NCBI GenBank assembly: GCA_006176705.1
Contig: QRFJ01000479.1
Coordinates: forward strand, 248,001 to 312,000
Reading direction: 5' to 3'
Length of the DNA stretch: 64,000 nucleotides
From: Cocos nucifera
Lineage: Eukaryota; Streptophyta; Magnoliopsida; Arecales; Arecaceae
The notes beneath the pieces were generated by a model. That model saw nothing but the letters and a program-made list of their open reading frames with translations. It searched no databases and was not told the DNA's origin. Below, piece after piece: positions 46,646 through 59,215 of the stretch. Both the position numbers and the translations under genes were made by a program. Every line of letters starts with the position of its first letter. Position 1 is the stretch's first letter.

Positions 46646-47062
46646 TTCTGCACCCTTCTTTGCTTCTATCTTTCTTCTTTACTCTTGGAAAGTACGAGTT
46701 GTCGTTGTTGTTGCTGTGTTAGGGCCGGTGGAAGGCGTTTTAGAGAGAGAGAGACGGGTGGGACGGACGGGGGGGGGGGGGGGGGGGGTGCGATGAAGAG
46801 GTGAATAAGAGAAGAGGATAGGGGGAGAGGAGGGGAGGAGTGGGATGGGGTGTATTATTTTGGGTGTTTGTCCTATGGGTGGAAGGTCGTGTTGGGGTTA
46901 CTGTTTGGGCTTGTATTTTTTTTTGGTTTCTTCGTATTGATGACTCTTTAAAGCCACGCCAGGCAACAAAGCCTACCCCCCACCTCTCTATGCTTTGCAG
47001 ATTGCGTGAAGCAAACATGCAATGGAAAAAAAAACCCATCACCTCTCACCTCTCCCCTCCCC

Positions 47063-47102
<40 letters not shown>
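46646..47102 (-). promoter_or_regulatory. LBD upstream region with G20 and C39 runs
   Basis: 5' flank and presumably 5' untranslated leader of the LBD gene. It contains a GA repeat at 46743-46754, a run of 20 G at 46769-46788 and a run of 39 C at 47064-47102 (plus strand). On the coding strand these are C20 and G39. A TTTAAA at about 46948 is a weak TATA candidate. The overlapping proline-rich ORFs on both strands are by-products of base composition. The lengths of the homopolymers are probably unreliable. Confidence 0.6.
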
Positions 47103-47111
47103 ACTCCCCCG

Positions 47112-47151
<40 letters not shown>

Positions 47152-47153
47152 CT
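47112..47153. repeat. Compound microsatellite (CT)n(TATC)n
   Basis: About eleven CT units followed by five TATC units, directly beyond the C39 run, 470-510 bp upstream of the LBD start codon. A second CT stretch lies at 47229-47242. On the coding strand these are GA repeats, the type of sequence bound by plant GAGA-binding (BPC) factors. Binding here is conjecture. Confidence 0.85.
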
Positions 47154-48361
47154 GCGTCAACTCCTCCCACCTGCTGTATACCTTCACTCTTCCTCCTTCC
47201 TCTCCCACGTGAAGCTCAAATGCCTCGCTCTCTCTCTCTCTCGTGATGTGTTGTGTGATTTCTTTCTCTATCTTAATCTACTGTGTGAGTACGATAGAGA
47301 GGAGCAAGGAGGGTGCGGAAGCGTGTCCGCATGCGTCGCTCTCAGTATACGTGCAGGTGTTCTCCGGATGGATGCGTAGAAGGCAAAGGACGCCACCTTC
47401 GACTTGCTTTACTTGTTTTTATTATCTTCCTCCGCGACCAAAATGCCATTGGGGTTGGCAGGGAATATCGAATGGGGAACCGACGGTTTCATTTCGGTTT
47501 GCTTTTTTGGGGGCTGGGGGGAGCCCTTTGTGGCTCCGAGGGGATATAGATTTGGGGCTGTCTTTCTTGAGCTAAAAGATTTGGAGGAACACGTGACCCG
47601 AGTTCCTTTTGAGAGGTAATAATTTATTGAAGGGCAGAGCAGAGAACTAACGAGCCCCACAAAGGAAAGCAAACGCGGCTCCCATAACCATTCCCTCCTC
47701 TTCGAGAATTGTTTTCAAAATCCGATATGGTACGTATTTCTCACCTCTCCTGGTGGGTGACGGATTTAGAAATGAACCTATACCTCAATTTAATTTGTTT
47801 TCATGGGAATGAAGAAGGAAAAATCTTAAATGTGAATGCGTGTATACATATTTCATTATCAATTGAGGTATAGAAATTGAAGGATTGAAACACTAGTGTG
47901 TATAGTTCGACCAGATTAAAAATCTTTTGAAAATATTATGAGTTTCTGTCAATATCATATCACACAATATAGCGGAATATATTGAGCTTTCATTAGCATT
48001 GTAAAGGTGGAGACAAAATTTCTCAAAAAAGGCTCAGATTCTATATATCATATTTGATGAACTTTGAGATAATTTATATCCATCGATGTTTTTGCCAAGT
48101 TAAAAACCCTATCTTACTTTAAAAATTAACATCACATGACTAAAAATACATTCTAATAACGAACACCATTAAAAAAACTATAAAATTTTCTTAAAGAAAA
48201 CATGAAATTATATCTATTAATACCATATCACTTGATGTTTAAGAAAATACGAGCTTTTATCAGAATGCACGATGAGATTCGAAATTCGATATGCATGTGT
48301 GTGTGTATATATGATATTTTGGAAATTTGAGATCTTACAAATAAATATTTTGATCAACTGA
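47154..48361. other. Intergenic, upstream of the LBD gene
   Basis: The first 500 bp is of mixed composition and may be distal promoter; the rest is AT-rich. Several overlapping frames at 47243-47672 are not recognisable as proteins. A small (GT)n(AT)n stretch occurs at about 48297-48312. No RNA gene was seen. Confidence 0.5.
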
Positions 48362-48831
48362 TACTATAAAAAAATAGTATATTAGCGATGGATATTAGCG
48401 ATAATAGGTATTAGCGATAGAATTAGAGACAGCAAAACTACTGTCGCTAATAAAACTTTTTACCGATAGTTTTAACGACGAAATCTTAGCTATGTCTAAT
48501 AATTATTAGCAATGAAAGTGGCAACGATCTTGCCGTCACTATAATTATTATCGATAGTATTAACAACAAAATTTAGCCATCGCTAATATTAAGTAATTTT
48601 ATTTTTTAATTAAATTTTATTATTATTAGCAATGACAGATAATTATTAGAGATGAAATTTTACCATCGTTAATAAAAAATAATTTAAATTTTATTTTAAA
48701 TTTATTAGCAATGGCTTTGGCCATTGCTAATGGTCAAACAGCGTCGCTAATACGGTATTAGCGACGGTAAAAATCTCGTCGCTAAATATCATTGCTAATT
48801 TTAATTTTTTTTAATTTTTCTCTAAATATGG
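48362..48831. mobile_element. CACTA transposon end, second copy
   Basis: It begins TACTATAAAAAAATAG (the first C of CACTA apparently mutated). Dense subterminal motifs follow: attagcgatgg, tattagcgata, ctgtcgctaat, gtattagcgacgg in both orientations. It is cut at 48831 by the gypsy LTR starting TGTTAGGG. The motif set differs from the 35180-38315 element (TTAGCGACGG type versus GATGAAAA type), so it is a different CACTA family. Confidence 0.65.
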
Positions 48832-51800
48832 TGTTAGGGATAGATCCTTTCCTGCTGAAGTCCAGGGAGGATTTGAGTCTTGGGACGACCTCGTCCAGTG
48901 ACAACAAACTATGGCCAACTTCATGCAATAACTCGAGAACCTCTGAGGCCTCATGGGTCTCGTTCGAACGAGCTTGAATAGTGGCGGCGGCTCTCGAAGC
49001 AGTTGAGTGATCGATCATGATACAGTCTGACCTGACCGACCTTAAAGCTGTTTGGAATCTCTCTTTATCGGAATTCATTCGGATTGCTCAACACTGGATC
49101 GATACCGAATAGGCAGAACTCCTCCATCATAGATGAACTTCTACAATCTGCAAAGAATGGTGGACCTCTGCATTCTCGGACCAAGAGATTCGGATACGTG
49201 AGTGAAAGAGCCTTGTCTCCACTTTATTAACCTTCGGACATTAATGAAGGTAGCAGAGCTTCAAAAGAAATGATTGAGTCGCGAGAGTATCATAGTCATC
49301 CATAGCTGCCAACCAAGCTCTCACCGGTCGATCTCCATCCGATCACCAGATAGGCTCCTTCTAGTCGAACTCCTTTCTGTCGAACTTCTCCAGTCTTCTG
49401 GACTCCCTTAGTGACGCCCCAATTGGACCTCCTCAAGCGGATCTCCTTCCAAACTACTCACAGTTGGATTTCTTTCGAACTCCTCTAGTGGATCTTCTCT
49501 TGGATTCCTTTTAGATGATCTTCTTTCGAACGATCTTCTCAGTTGTACTCTCATCGGATGAACTTCGTTGGTCATCCTCTTTTCGGATGATCTCCTCCAG
49601 TCGGGTTCCTTCATCCAATCTCCTTCCAAGTGATCTCCTCCAGGCAAAATTATTATAAACGAGTTTCTTTCAATCGTCAGGCAAGTTTCCTCTAATCGAC
49701 TTTCTCCCAACCATCCAGAAGGACCTCATCATCTACATGAATTCGGCTGCCAACTTAATACAAATTAACATACAAGCAGGCGATCTTAAAGAAGTTCGAA
49801 CTATTAGATATGTGTGCCCTAGAAGTCACATTGACTGATACTTGTAATATACTTATAAGGATAAAATTATAATTTTGACTATAAATAATAAAATAGATTA
49901 TTTTCTATCATAGTGTGTATTTGAAAGTGTCTATGATACATTCCTTGAGTTAATGATAATGATAGTTCATATTTTCAAGAGTTGAAAATTTAAGACATGA
50001 ATTTTCATTATTAACTCATAAAATGCTCTCGACCATAGGATCATCATGAGAATGGTGATTGATCCGGAAGATTGATGTACGATCGCTTCTTTAGGATAGA
50101 TGAGTCTTGAGTCTATGGTATAGAGATACTGAAATGAGAGTATAGATACTCATTAGAGAATGAGGATACTGAGCGTGACCACCTCCAGCAGTCATGAGAA
50201 AGTCTACCTTCTCATCGATGACTGATTTGAAGCTGCAGTGGTGTGTCTGGTTCTTTGATCTAAGGTGCATCAGTAGTTCACCCTGAGGGTGTTATAGTTT
50301 GACTATACCATAACTCAGTCTTCTAGCCATTCAAAATCTTGAGATATATGTTGGCTATAGCATGTTCATTGTAGAAATTAGATTGCACTAATAGAGGATC
50401 TATCTACCTCGATAGATGAGGAGTAGTCCTATGATGATCATAAGAATCAAGTCTATAAGCCCATGGTCATGGCAGAGTAAAATAATAGAAATAATTTCTA
50501 TTAGAATTTTCATATTAGACTTGAATCGAATGATTAATTCATATGATAGATATTAGGATTTAACGAAATCACTTTAACCCTAATCTGGTCGGGGCTCAAG
50601 ATAGAGGAACTTAATCACATAGATAACTACACCGAGAGATTCACTTTCAGTTCTGATGGGTTGCCACCATATGCTGCTAGATGTCATTGGTGGATTTTGG
50701 AAGTAATTAGAATGATTTGGATGATCGATCATACTAGTTGTCTGAATCAGAAAAGTTTTGATTCATCGAAAGTTATTTCGATGATGTCGATGATAGAGAT
50801 TGCGACATATCCCATTACCATACAAAACTAAACCTAACTAGATCAAACAAACAAGGGTTTGGATCTGAATGCCATCAATTGGATTAATCCAGTTTAATTG
50901 ATTTGAATAAGATTTAATTAGATTTAGAAAAATCATGCTAGCACACGGTTGAGCCTAATATTCTTCTTTAATAATCATTAAAGCTTGTCTCGACTGAGCC
51001 AAATATGTTTGGGCTCACTCAGAAACCTTTACTTAGTCTAACTGAAGCTTGTCCAAATTAGAAAAGGATTATCTTAATTTATGAGATAAATTTAAGATAA
51101 CACCTATTATTTTCGATCACCTACTAATTTCTATTTTCGGACATTGGCCAAATATTGATCTTGGACACATGGACATCTGTCCATGTGTCATGCGTCTATA
51201 GGAGAGTACCTGGGGCCTTGTCCTCCTGCTAAATGCAAATAGAAAGAGGGCGCACGCCTAGGAAGGTGTGCACCCCATGAGGATAAAGGAGGAGTCCCAT
51301 ACAAATGGGACTCCAGGGTTGCTTCAAGGGATTAAACTTTGTGGCGCCAAAAACTCTTATTTGACCTAGTCTTGGTGCCATCTTAGGAGAATTTTGAGGG
51401 TCTCTTATCTAATTGGATCAAATGATGTCATCCCACCAATCAGATTTAGATTTGATTGCTCGAAAGGCCATGATTGGCTAGGATAATGTGGCACTGCATT
51501 GCGCAGCAGGATCTATATGAATTTTATCTGCATCTAAATTTTTAATGCTTCTGCCTTTAGCCCACGCCAAAAAGCCTCTCTCCCTCCTCCATGCCACCCT
51601 CTAATATTCTCTCTCCTCTCCATGTCCAAGGGGTTTTGGGCATGAATAAGGTGCGATCCAAGTAAGTGAAAGACGTTAGAAAAGAAAGAAGATAGCACTG
51701 CTGAAAGATACAACGATAGTTCTTCAAAAGAAATTTTGAAGACCTTCAAGATCATATCTATATCTGATTTTTGGAGAATTGATTGAGAAAGAGAAGATCT

Positions 51801-52512
51801 TCAGATCCTGCCCGAATGGATATCGGTAGAGGCCAGGTATTTGCGTGGCTACATCCAGAACCTCAGACAAATATCGAGATCATCATAGGATAATTGAATT
51901 ATCCAAAATAAAGGTATAATTAAATTAGATTTTATTTTTATTATCGGATCAATAAGATTAGATCTGAGGAGTCTCAGATCTGATCAGGATCTTCAAAATT
52001 TTTTTTTAAAAATATCCCTCCTAATCCAATCAGATCTAAACAAACATGATCCAAAAAATAGATTTTTTTCTTCACAAACTACTCTAGAACTGATATAACC
52101 CAAAGCTCTTCACTGCGAATGCCTGCTCCATCCAAACTTTAACTATTAAATCCTAACAGACTAGTACGTCATGACAATGAACACTATCCTCCGTAACAAA
52201 CTTCACATGGCCTGAACGGCTCACTACCAGATGATTGTGGCTATCACCATCAGTTTGTTATAGACTTTGTCTATAAAAGAGACCCTCCAGATATGTTTTT
52301 TTCAAGCTCTCATTTTTTTTCCATTGCTCTGCTTCTTAATTTTTCGAGCACTCCATTTCTATTGATCGAAAGAGCTGACTTGACCATCGGAGGATCCTGC
52401 CGGAGCCACCACCCCCAGCTCTGATTAGGATTTTGCTTTGTAGGCCACCGACGGTGGTCTCATCATCCTTAACTCTATCTCACTCCGGTATCAACCAAAT
52501 TCTGCACCAATA
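48832..52512 (+). repeat. Gypsy 5' LTR split by a solo copia LTR
   Basis: It starts TGTTAGGGATAGATCC and ends CTGCACCAATA. Without the 2273-bp insertion it is about 1.4 kb. It contains repeated tcgaactcctt-type units (49300-49720) like those in the other gypsy LTRs, and a TATA-like tctataaaag at about 52270. The non-copia part has no gene. Confidence 0.8.
49802..52074 (+). repeat. Solo LTR of family A copia
   Basis: A 2273-bp LTR, TATTAGATATGTGTGCCC...TTTCTTCA, on the plus strand with no primer site, polypurine tract or coding region attached. It is flanked by CGAAC and CAAAC, a 5-bp target duplication with one change. A solo LTR results from recombination between the two LTRs of a full element. 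Its divergence resembles that of the 32896 copy, so it is an older insertion. Confidence 0.88.
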
Positions 52513-52514
52513 AG

Positions 52515-52533
52515 ATTGGTGCTAGAGGAAGGG
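52515..52533 (+). other. Gypsy primer-binding site
   Basis: ATTGGTGCTAGAGGAAGGG directly after the LTR. The counterpart at 39621 is TTTGGCACTAGAAGGAGGG. The position is diagnostic; I do not assign the tRNA. Confidence 0.7.
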
Positions 52534-52617
52534 TCGCATCTAAGCCCTTATTCTAAAAAGAGTGTTCAATCAATTTTGTTTACTTTCTCCTTTTGATCCT
52601 TCAAAGTTCATCTCTAT

Positions 52618-52869
52618 TTGATCTTTTTTGCTCCAAAAATTTCTTCAAAAAAGACGACCACTCAAAGATCCACTACCTCTATTGCTAGATCTGAGCCAAA
52701 CCCACCTACTTCAATATCATCATTGGCACCACAACCTCCTCCACTGGTGGCAATGGTGGATCTAGAGCAGTTTAACCTATTGGTACAGCAGGTTCGTAGC
52801 CTCATCAAAGTGGTGTAGGCCATGCGGCAACTCTCGATGGCAGTCCAGCCAAAAAAACTCCATCAGGAT
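52618..52869 (+). pseudogene. Gypsy gag, N-terminal part
   Basis: A 66-codon frame, Thr/Pro/Ser-rich, ending VDLEQFNLLVQQVRSLIKVV. It then hits a stop (TAG) and continues in frame as AMRQLSMAVQPKKLHQ up to the copia insertion at 52870. The matching segment at 39755 has the same VEQFNLLVQQVRSL motif. Gag resumes at 61912. The stop makes this copy defective even without the insertion. Confidence 0.78.
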
Positions 52870-52962
52870 TGTTAGATATATGTGCCCTAGAAGCCAGAAT
52901 TAGCTGACACTTGTAATACACTTCTAGGGGCAAAATTATAATTTTGACTAAAATCAACAAAT

Positions 52963-53449
52963 ATAAACACCCTCAAGATGAACTCCTGATGCATCTCAGG
53001 TCAAAGAACCAGACACACTACCGCAGCAATCGAGTCAGTCATTGAGAGAAGGTAGACTCCCCTAATGACTACTCGAGGTGGTCACGCTCAGTGCCCTCTT
53101 CTCTAAGAGTACCTTTACTCTCGCTCCGGTGTCTCCACACCGTAGACTCAAGACTCATCTACTAAAGAGAAGCGATTGTACACCAACCTTTCGGATCAAT
53201 CACCATCCTCGTGATGATCCTATGGTCAGAGCAATTTATGAGTTAATAATGATTATTCATGTCTTAAATTTTCACTCTTGAAAATATAGAATTATCATTG
53301 CCATTAACTCAAAGGATATATCAAGACACTAAATAACATATGTGATAGAAAATAACCATTTATTGATTTTAGTCAAAATTACAATTTGCCCCTAGAAGTG
53401 TATTACAAGTGTCAGCCAATTCTGGCTTCTAGGACACATATATCTAACA
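52963..53449 (-). repeat. Family A LTR part, inverted segment
   Basis: Matches about 2050-2535 of the first LTR, ending ATATCTAACA. It is followed by a damaged polypurine tract (minus strand AAGTGAAAGAT, 53450-53460). Scattered one-base deletions are present, for example in the catcgagtcagtcattgacg and cattctctaacgag stretches. Confidence 0.8.
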
Positions 53450-53452
53450 ATC

Positions 53453-54800
53453 TTTCACTTGTCCTAAAGCCAATTGACTACAAGTCTAAGTCCCATCTTC
53501 TCAAGGTGGGCTTCAAACTTCTGCTGGCCCAACGACTTTGTAAGTGGGTCTGCCACATTATTTGTGGAGTTGACTCTCTTGACCTCGACATAACCCTTCT
53601 TGAGGTAATCATGGATGAGGTGATATCACCACTTGCTTGAAACTTCTTCAAGCCGACAGCACACCATTGCACCAAACAAGACTCCAAGATGTCAAGACTT
53701 TCGATCATCTACTATCGAACATGAAAATCCAAGTTTGTGTACGCCGTGGATTGAGAGTTATCCATTACCAAAGAGGCAACATTAACTAAGATTGATTTCC
53801 AAGAATAAGGATACATTTTCATAGAAGTCAGTGTTCTGCATCTGGATTGACCTGATATCTGCTTGTGACACTCACAGCATGGGCTATATCAGGTGTGTAC
53901 ATAGCATGGCATACATGAGGCTCCTAATTGCAGAAGCATAAGGATCTTGCTTATGCATTCTATTTCCTCAAGTAGTCTAGGGCACAATCTTCTGGAAAGA
54001 TGAATACCATGTCTGAAGGAATATTAATCCCCTCTTAGAGTTCCATACTAAACCTCTTTAGTAACTTCCTCTATGTACAGCTTCTGTGAAAGTCCTAGCA
54101 TCCTATTCGGTCTATCCCTATAGACCTTAATTCCTAGAATAAATATGCTTCACATAGATTCTTTCATGGAGAATTTCTTGGACAACCATATTGACTGTCG
54201 TCAAACATAGAATATCATTTTCCATAAGGAGGATGTCATCCACGTACAATACGAGGAAGACAACAGCGAATCCCACTGACCTTTTAAAAAACACACGGTT
54301 CCCTCTCATTTTTGATGAAACCAAACTTTTTGATCACATCTTGAACGATGTTCAGCTCTGAGATGCTTGCTTAAGTCCATATATGGACCTTTGCAGCTTG
54401 CAAACCTTGTGATCAGTATCACTGGATGTGAAACCTAATGGCTGTTCCATATAGATATCTTCCTCAAGATATTCATTTAGGAAAATGCCGTTTTTAACGT
54501 CCATTTGCCATATTTTATAATCGAAATAGGCTACAACGGCAAGCAAATGTGCGATGAATTTTAGCATAGCCACTGGAGAAAAGGTATCCATGATAGTCAA
54601 TGCCTTCGCATTGACTATAACCTTTTGCCACTAGTCTACCTTGAATGTCTCCACATTCCCATCTGCACCAATCTTTTTCTTGAAGATCTATTACATCCAA
54701 TAGGTACTATACCTTCTGTGGATCTACCAAGGCCAGACTTGTTTGAGTGTATACGAGTCAATTTCTGACTGCATTGCCTCTAGCCATTCTCGAAGTCGAT
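53453..54800 (-). pseudogene. Copia RNase H and RT remnants, family A
   Basis: Near 53470-53710 is the C-terminal RNase H tail, whose central part is deleted or scrambled. RT follows: 54127-54324 with VVFLVLYVDDILLMENDI (intact YVDD), and 54352-54600 with DTFSPVAMLKF, YKIWQMDVKNGIFLNEYLEEDIYM, FTSSDTDHKVCKLQRSIYGLKQAS. A frameshift then leads to RLVAKGYSQCEGIDY (54515-54700). Most breaks are single-base indels and not substitutions, so the underlying element may be more intact than this sequence suggests. Confidence 0.82.
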
Positions 54801-55960
54801 ATCTGATATCGCCTCGTTGTAGATTTTGGGATCATCACCATGAGCATAGATTACTACCGAGGAATATATTTCTCTACTTTCTCTGAAATAATACCTAAGT
54901 ATCTCTCAAGGGGAAGACGGAAAACTCTTTTCGATCTACGAGGTGGAGGAGGGTGTGTTTCTTATTGGCTCAAATTGATTTTGGTTTCCATTGGTCCTTT
55001 GCTCATTCCACTTGTGAGACTTTCTCATCAAAGCTTGATCTATTTTCCAATAAAGCCTGCGCTCCTTGAATAAACTATTTTTCAAGAAAGATGGTATGTC
55101 GAACTCACAATCAATTATGCGTCTTCTGGAATGTAGAAATAGTATCCTAATGACCTATTAGGATATTCTATGAATCGAGCCTAAAGGACCTAAACTCAAA
55201 CTTATCCGCTTGTTGTCTTTTGATGTGAAGCTGGACAACCCCAAATTCTGAGATGACTCAAGACATTGGCTTCTTACCGTGACATATCTCATACGGTGTG
55301 GTAGGGAACGATTTTAGAGGGAACCTTATTTAGTAGATAGATTGGAAGTTACAATGAAGTGTCCCAACAAAGAAAACATCAGGGGAGGTCTAGTGAAAGC
55401 TCATCATGGTTGACTCGTATTCAATAGAGTTCGTATTTCTTCTCATTCTGAACCCCGTTGAGTTGTAGGTGTTCCTGGTGGAAGTCCATTGAAGAGACTA
55501 TGCATTTTTCTTTAGATAAGTTTATTAGAATTCCTGCTAGGTATATTCACCTCCTCGATCTGATCGAAGAATCTTAAATGGGTTTTTCTGTTTGTTTTCT
55601 ACTTTAATGTCTGAACATTCTTAAACTTTCAATGCTTCAGACTTGTAACTTTCATAAGATACACATCCATACCTAGAGCAGATACATCGGTAAAAGAATA
55701 ATGAAGTAGATAAAATTGCTCTAGCCGGCACATCAAATGGGCCGCACACATTAGTATGTACTCAGGGCAAGGAGATCTGTAGCCTTTCCCATGTCTAGCA
55801 AAAGGGGTTTTAAGCTCATTTTCCCTAAAAGATAAGAATTCACAAGTTGGATAGGACTCGGAAGCTCCAGGACTCAATAGCCCATTTTTCTCCCAATTTG
55901 TTGATCTATCCTCTCTGCTCACTATACACGCACCACTATCACGGTGCCACTAGCACTACT
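54801..55960 (-). pseudogene. Copia integrase remnant, family A
   Basis: Visible pieces: GKMSLK-like and ARHGKGYRS around 55790, then YILMCAAHLMCRLEQFY in the sequenced frame (55629-55922), which is the frameshifted counterpart of LVHTDVCGPFDV. DRIEE- and ERSRGGEY-like text lies near 55550. The order is consistent with GAG-pre-integrase and integrase core. Frame changes are frequent. The plus-strand ORF 54840-55073 is a shadow. Confidence 0.68.
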
Positions 55961-56319
55961 CTCACTCTCTACAGACTATCCCTAGGCGTCGTTTGGCATT
56001 CACGTTTGCTCCGATAGTTAGAATAGGTACAATAATAATACGTAGCTGATAAGATCATTAAATAAGGAACCATTGCAATTTATTTCTTTTCAATAAAGAA
56101 TGTTTACACATGGTCCTTAAAAGAAGGGTGATCACATAACCTTCTTGGTGCTAAGCATGAAACAAAAATCAATATTCTGCTAGCTGGCAGGCAACAAAAA
56201 TATAGTCTTTAAAACTAATCTAAACCAGACTGTAATCGACAGAGGGTATGTTTCCACGGCTACTGAGGCAACTCTTGCTCCATTACCGACAGCTAGGACA
56301 TGTCTCCATCCTCACCAAT

Positions 56320-57300
56320 CTTGCTAATCCTTAAAGACCCTGCATAAGGATGCACAGATAAGCACTAAGAACGTAAAGTCAAGCACCCAATTGATGCAGA
56401 AGAAACCTGTAAGGTTAGACTCAATAATGAGCATCACCTCCAGAAGGACCTTCATTCTTGTTTCTTGCAGGGTGGCCAGGTAAGTAGGGCAGTTCCCGCT
56501 TATCAAATGGCCGCGCTGTTGCAATGGCAATACTTTTCTTTGCCATAGCCTTTTCTCGGCCTCGGCCTTCTTCTTCTTTGACCTTCACCTTTATGCCTTT
56601 TTCACAGACTTCTTTTCTTTTCAGAAGACTTTCTTTTGGACCAAGAAAGTCCATTCATAGCCAAAGAACTGAGCCTTTAGAACCTTTCATAAAGCTCAGC
56701 GGTAATTCAGTCATATTCCATAAATTCGGTCAAGAAATTCTGAAGTTATGGATGTGGTATTCATGATGAATTGCCCCTTATGCATCAGTCAAGGATTGCA
56801 GAATAATAATCATTCTGCAGGTCAGAGTCCAAACTCTCACATCCGACTTCCTCAGCTCTTTCAATGTCCTTAGATCATTGCAGCATAGTGGATCTTGGAC
56901 TGACTGTCCATCACGCCATCTTAGCCTAAAAGTCATTTCACTGATTTATAGTTGGCTGCGCGACTTTGTTCACCAACATCTCCTACAGGTGAGCTAACAT
57001 TTGGCATGCAGTCCGATAATCCTCATGTTTGGCGCTGGAGCTCATCAGAGACATCGAGCCCAACATATAATATTTTGGCCTTATATCTTCGTCTATCCAT
57101 TCTTTTAGAGCGCTCTCTGTCAAATAGAATGGAGGCATGGTAATAGTGGGAGGTCCTGATCAATAATATTGGGTTAAACGTTCTCATAATCCAAAATAAC
57201 AATTTGTAGTTCTTGTGCCATCTTTATAAATTGGGTTCGGTCAATCTATGTTGTGTCAGGATAACGTGCCAATGGGTTGGACGCAAGACATTTTCCCTCG
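56320..57300 (-). pseudogene. Copia gag and protease-site remnant, family A
   Basis: Near 56324-56400 is the protease entry (INWVLDFTFLVLICAS), then NCPTYLATLQET from the zinc knuckle (about 56460-56500). A Lys/Glu-rich linker follows (56421-56654), and further right the gag segments matching 27513-27830 (LHMRIIGLHAKC region and SNPLARYPDT near 57260). Indels break every frame. Confidence 0.7.
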
Positions 57301-59200
57301 TAGAGAGTCCCAAGATTCCTAGTTAGATATTGTAATTTTGACTTGACCAATTTTAATTTAGAGATTTTATTTTTAAACAAAATTAGCTTTCCACTATTTT
57401 CTCGATCCCATACTCCTTGTAGATATGCGAAAAATCTCTACAATTAATGATTTCTAGTGGATGGTCGCGTCCTACACCACTGACTCATCACCTCACCTAA
57501 CAGTTATGTGATGGGTTAGCCAATGAAGTGAACAACTCTTGTTCAATGATTCTCTAATCATGGTGCACCCAACTGAATCTCTAATTTCATGGATCTCAAT
57601 AATCCAGAATATTGATCCACTCTTAGTTAAGTCAAACCACCATTTGCATAGACTGGGTTTTCTAATTGAGTTCTCACCGTCATCACCGAATTTGAGCCTA
57701 ACTCCATCCTCCAGCCCCATAGCATCCATCGCCTATAGACCATGGTTGCATCTTTTCGGTGCAACTGAAACACTGTAATCCAGTCGAGAACCAACTCGCC
57801 GAGGGCCCACACATTACAATGGTGGAAGACCTCAGACTTAATTTTCTTGAAAGAATTGATCAGGTTCATTAAATAGACTGTCATAGCTCACTAACAATTA
57901 TGCTAACCTAGTGCGCATGGGTTAGCCTCGAATTCATTTGGAACCACCTCAGATCAGAACTGTGTCAACAGATATGGTCAGGTAAGTAGACCGGTGGAGG
58001 AAACTATGCCATACACTCATACAAGAACAGCATTCAGGTAGAGAGCTTCCAAATTAAAAAATCAATCGATCGTAATGGTGCCAACTTACCTTAGACACCA
58101 AAATGTTGAGTCAAAACCAATTGGGTAGCCTACAAGTCCAGGACTCTAACCTCTGAGCCTATTAGGTTCTTCTTGATCCGTGAGCTTCGATCTTGACACC
58201 AAACTTAATTCCTACTTAGGCTGGTCAATTTAGGACCATCTGTTGATCCCACTAACCAACTCTTTTGATTCGGTTTGAATCAATCCGTCTTAGACCTAAA
58301 AATTGAGCTACCCAAGCCGAACCCAGTATTATGAATATTGTCTTAGATTAAAATTCTCAATTTTAGACCCTAATTAATATTTCATAAACTTAAGTCTTAA
58401 TTAAGTAGGTTCAATAAACAAAAATATGCACAATAAATCCTAGGTTTTCAAGATCTAGGATTCTTTGCCAGAAAAGTAAGTTTTGGGTTTTTTGAATTAA
58501 GGACGAACACGCCGCACCCCCTAACCAATCATAAGAACACCACATCGAATGGAAAAGGAGAGGACCTTCAACCCTTCTTCGTTCTTAATGACTCGGACGG
58601 CCAAGAGAACCGCCCTTAATCAGGAACATTCATACTACAAAACAGTATCAGATCTATAATCATATATATCTCATATACAAAGTAGAATCTAATCATGGCA
58701 ATTTTCTAATTCATGATATGAATATGCCATGTTTTCAAGATCTAAAAATATCTCATAATAATCTTAAAAATATAGATTTAAAATTTGATCTTACTCAAAA
58801 TAAAACCCTAATCTACAGACAACTATGTAGAAAACTATTCTACAACTAGTTCTAGACATGGCATCATCAACATCTCTATGATGTTTAAAATTAAATAATT
58901 AATATTTAAATATTTTTTAAGCTGGTTTATTATAACATTAATAATATCAAAAAAATAGTAAATAAATGATCTACAAATAATGGGTTAATCAATTAAACAT
59001 ACAAGACTATCCTATATGAACTATTCTATTCTAGAACAGTCATGGCCAATATCTTTAATCTTTATTATAAAGATCCTAATCATTTAATTGTAATTTTTTT
59101 CTGAATTTAGATCTGATCACATCTCATGTGAAATCCTAAAATCCAATGTATTTTTTGATTTAAAATAAATTTAAAATTAAATCTAAACATTTTAGACATG
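57301..59200 (-). other. Family A copia leader, indel-rich copy
   Basis: Homologous to 22641-24470 and 31140-32881 but with an extra or missing base every few tens of positions, for example near 58180-58260. Non-coding. Confidence 0.75.
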
Positions 59201-59212
59201 GCTCTGATACAA
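59201..59212 (-). other. Primer-binding site, family A (inverted segment)
   Basis: The minus strand reads TTGTATCAGAGC, close to the iMet consensus. The LTR border TGAAG is at 59216. Confidence 0.78.
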
Positions 59213-59215
59213 AGT

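Noticed and set aside
46316..46804. 162- and 135-codon plus-strand ORFs over the LBD first exon
   Set aside because: Antisense shadows of GC-rich LBD coding sequence and the G20 run; the minus strand gives an unmistakable LOB domain.
46840..47379. 179-codon proline-rich plus-strand ORF
   Set aside because: Produced by the C39 run and CT/TATC repeats in the LBD promoter; the poly-Pro and Ser-Leu stretches are low-complexity translation.
49408..49710. 100-codon minus-strand Arg/Glu-rich ORF
   Set aside because: Lies in the degenerate tcgaactcct repeats of a gypsy LTR; composition follows the repeat.
54840..55073. 77-codon plus-strand ORF
   Set aside because: Opposite strand of an indel-rich copia integrase region; no similarity recognised.
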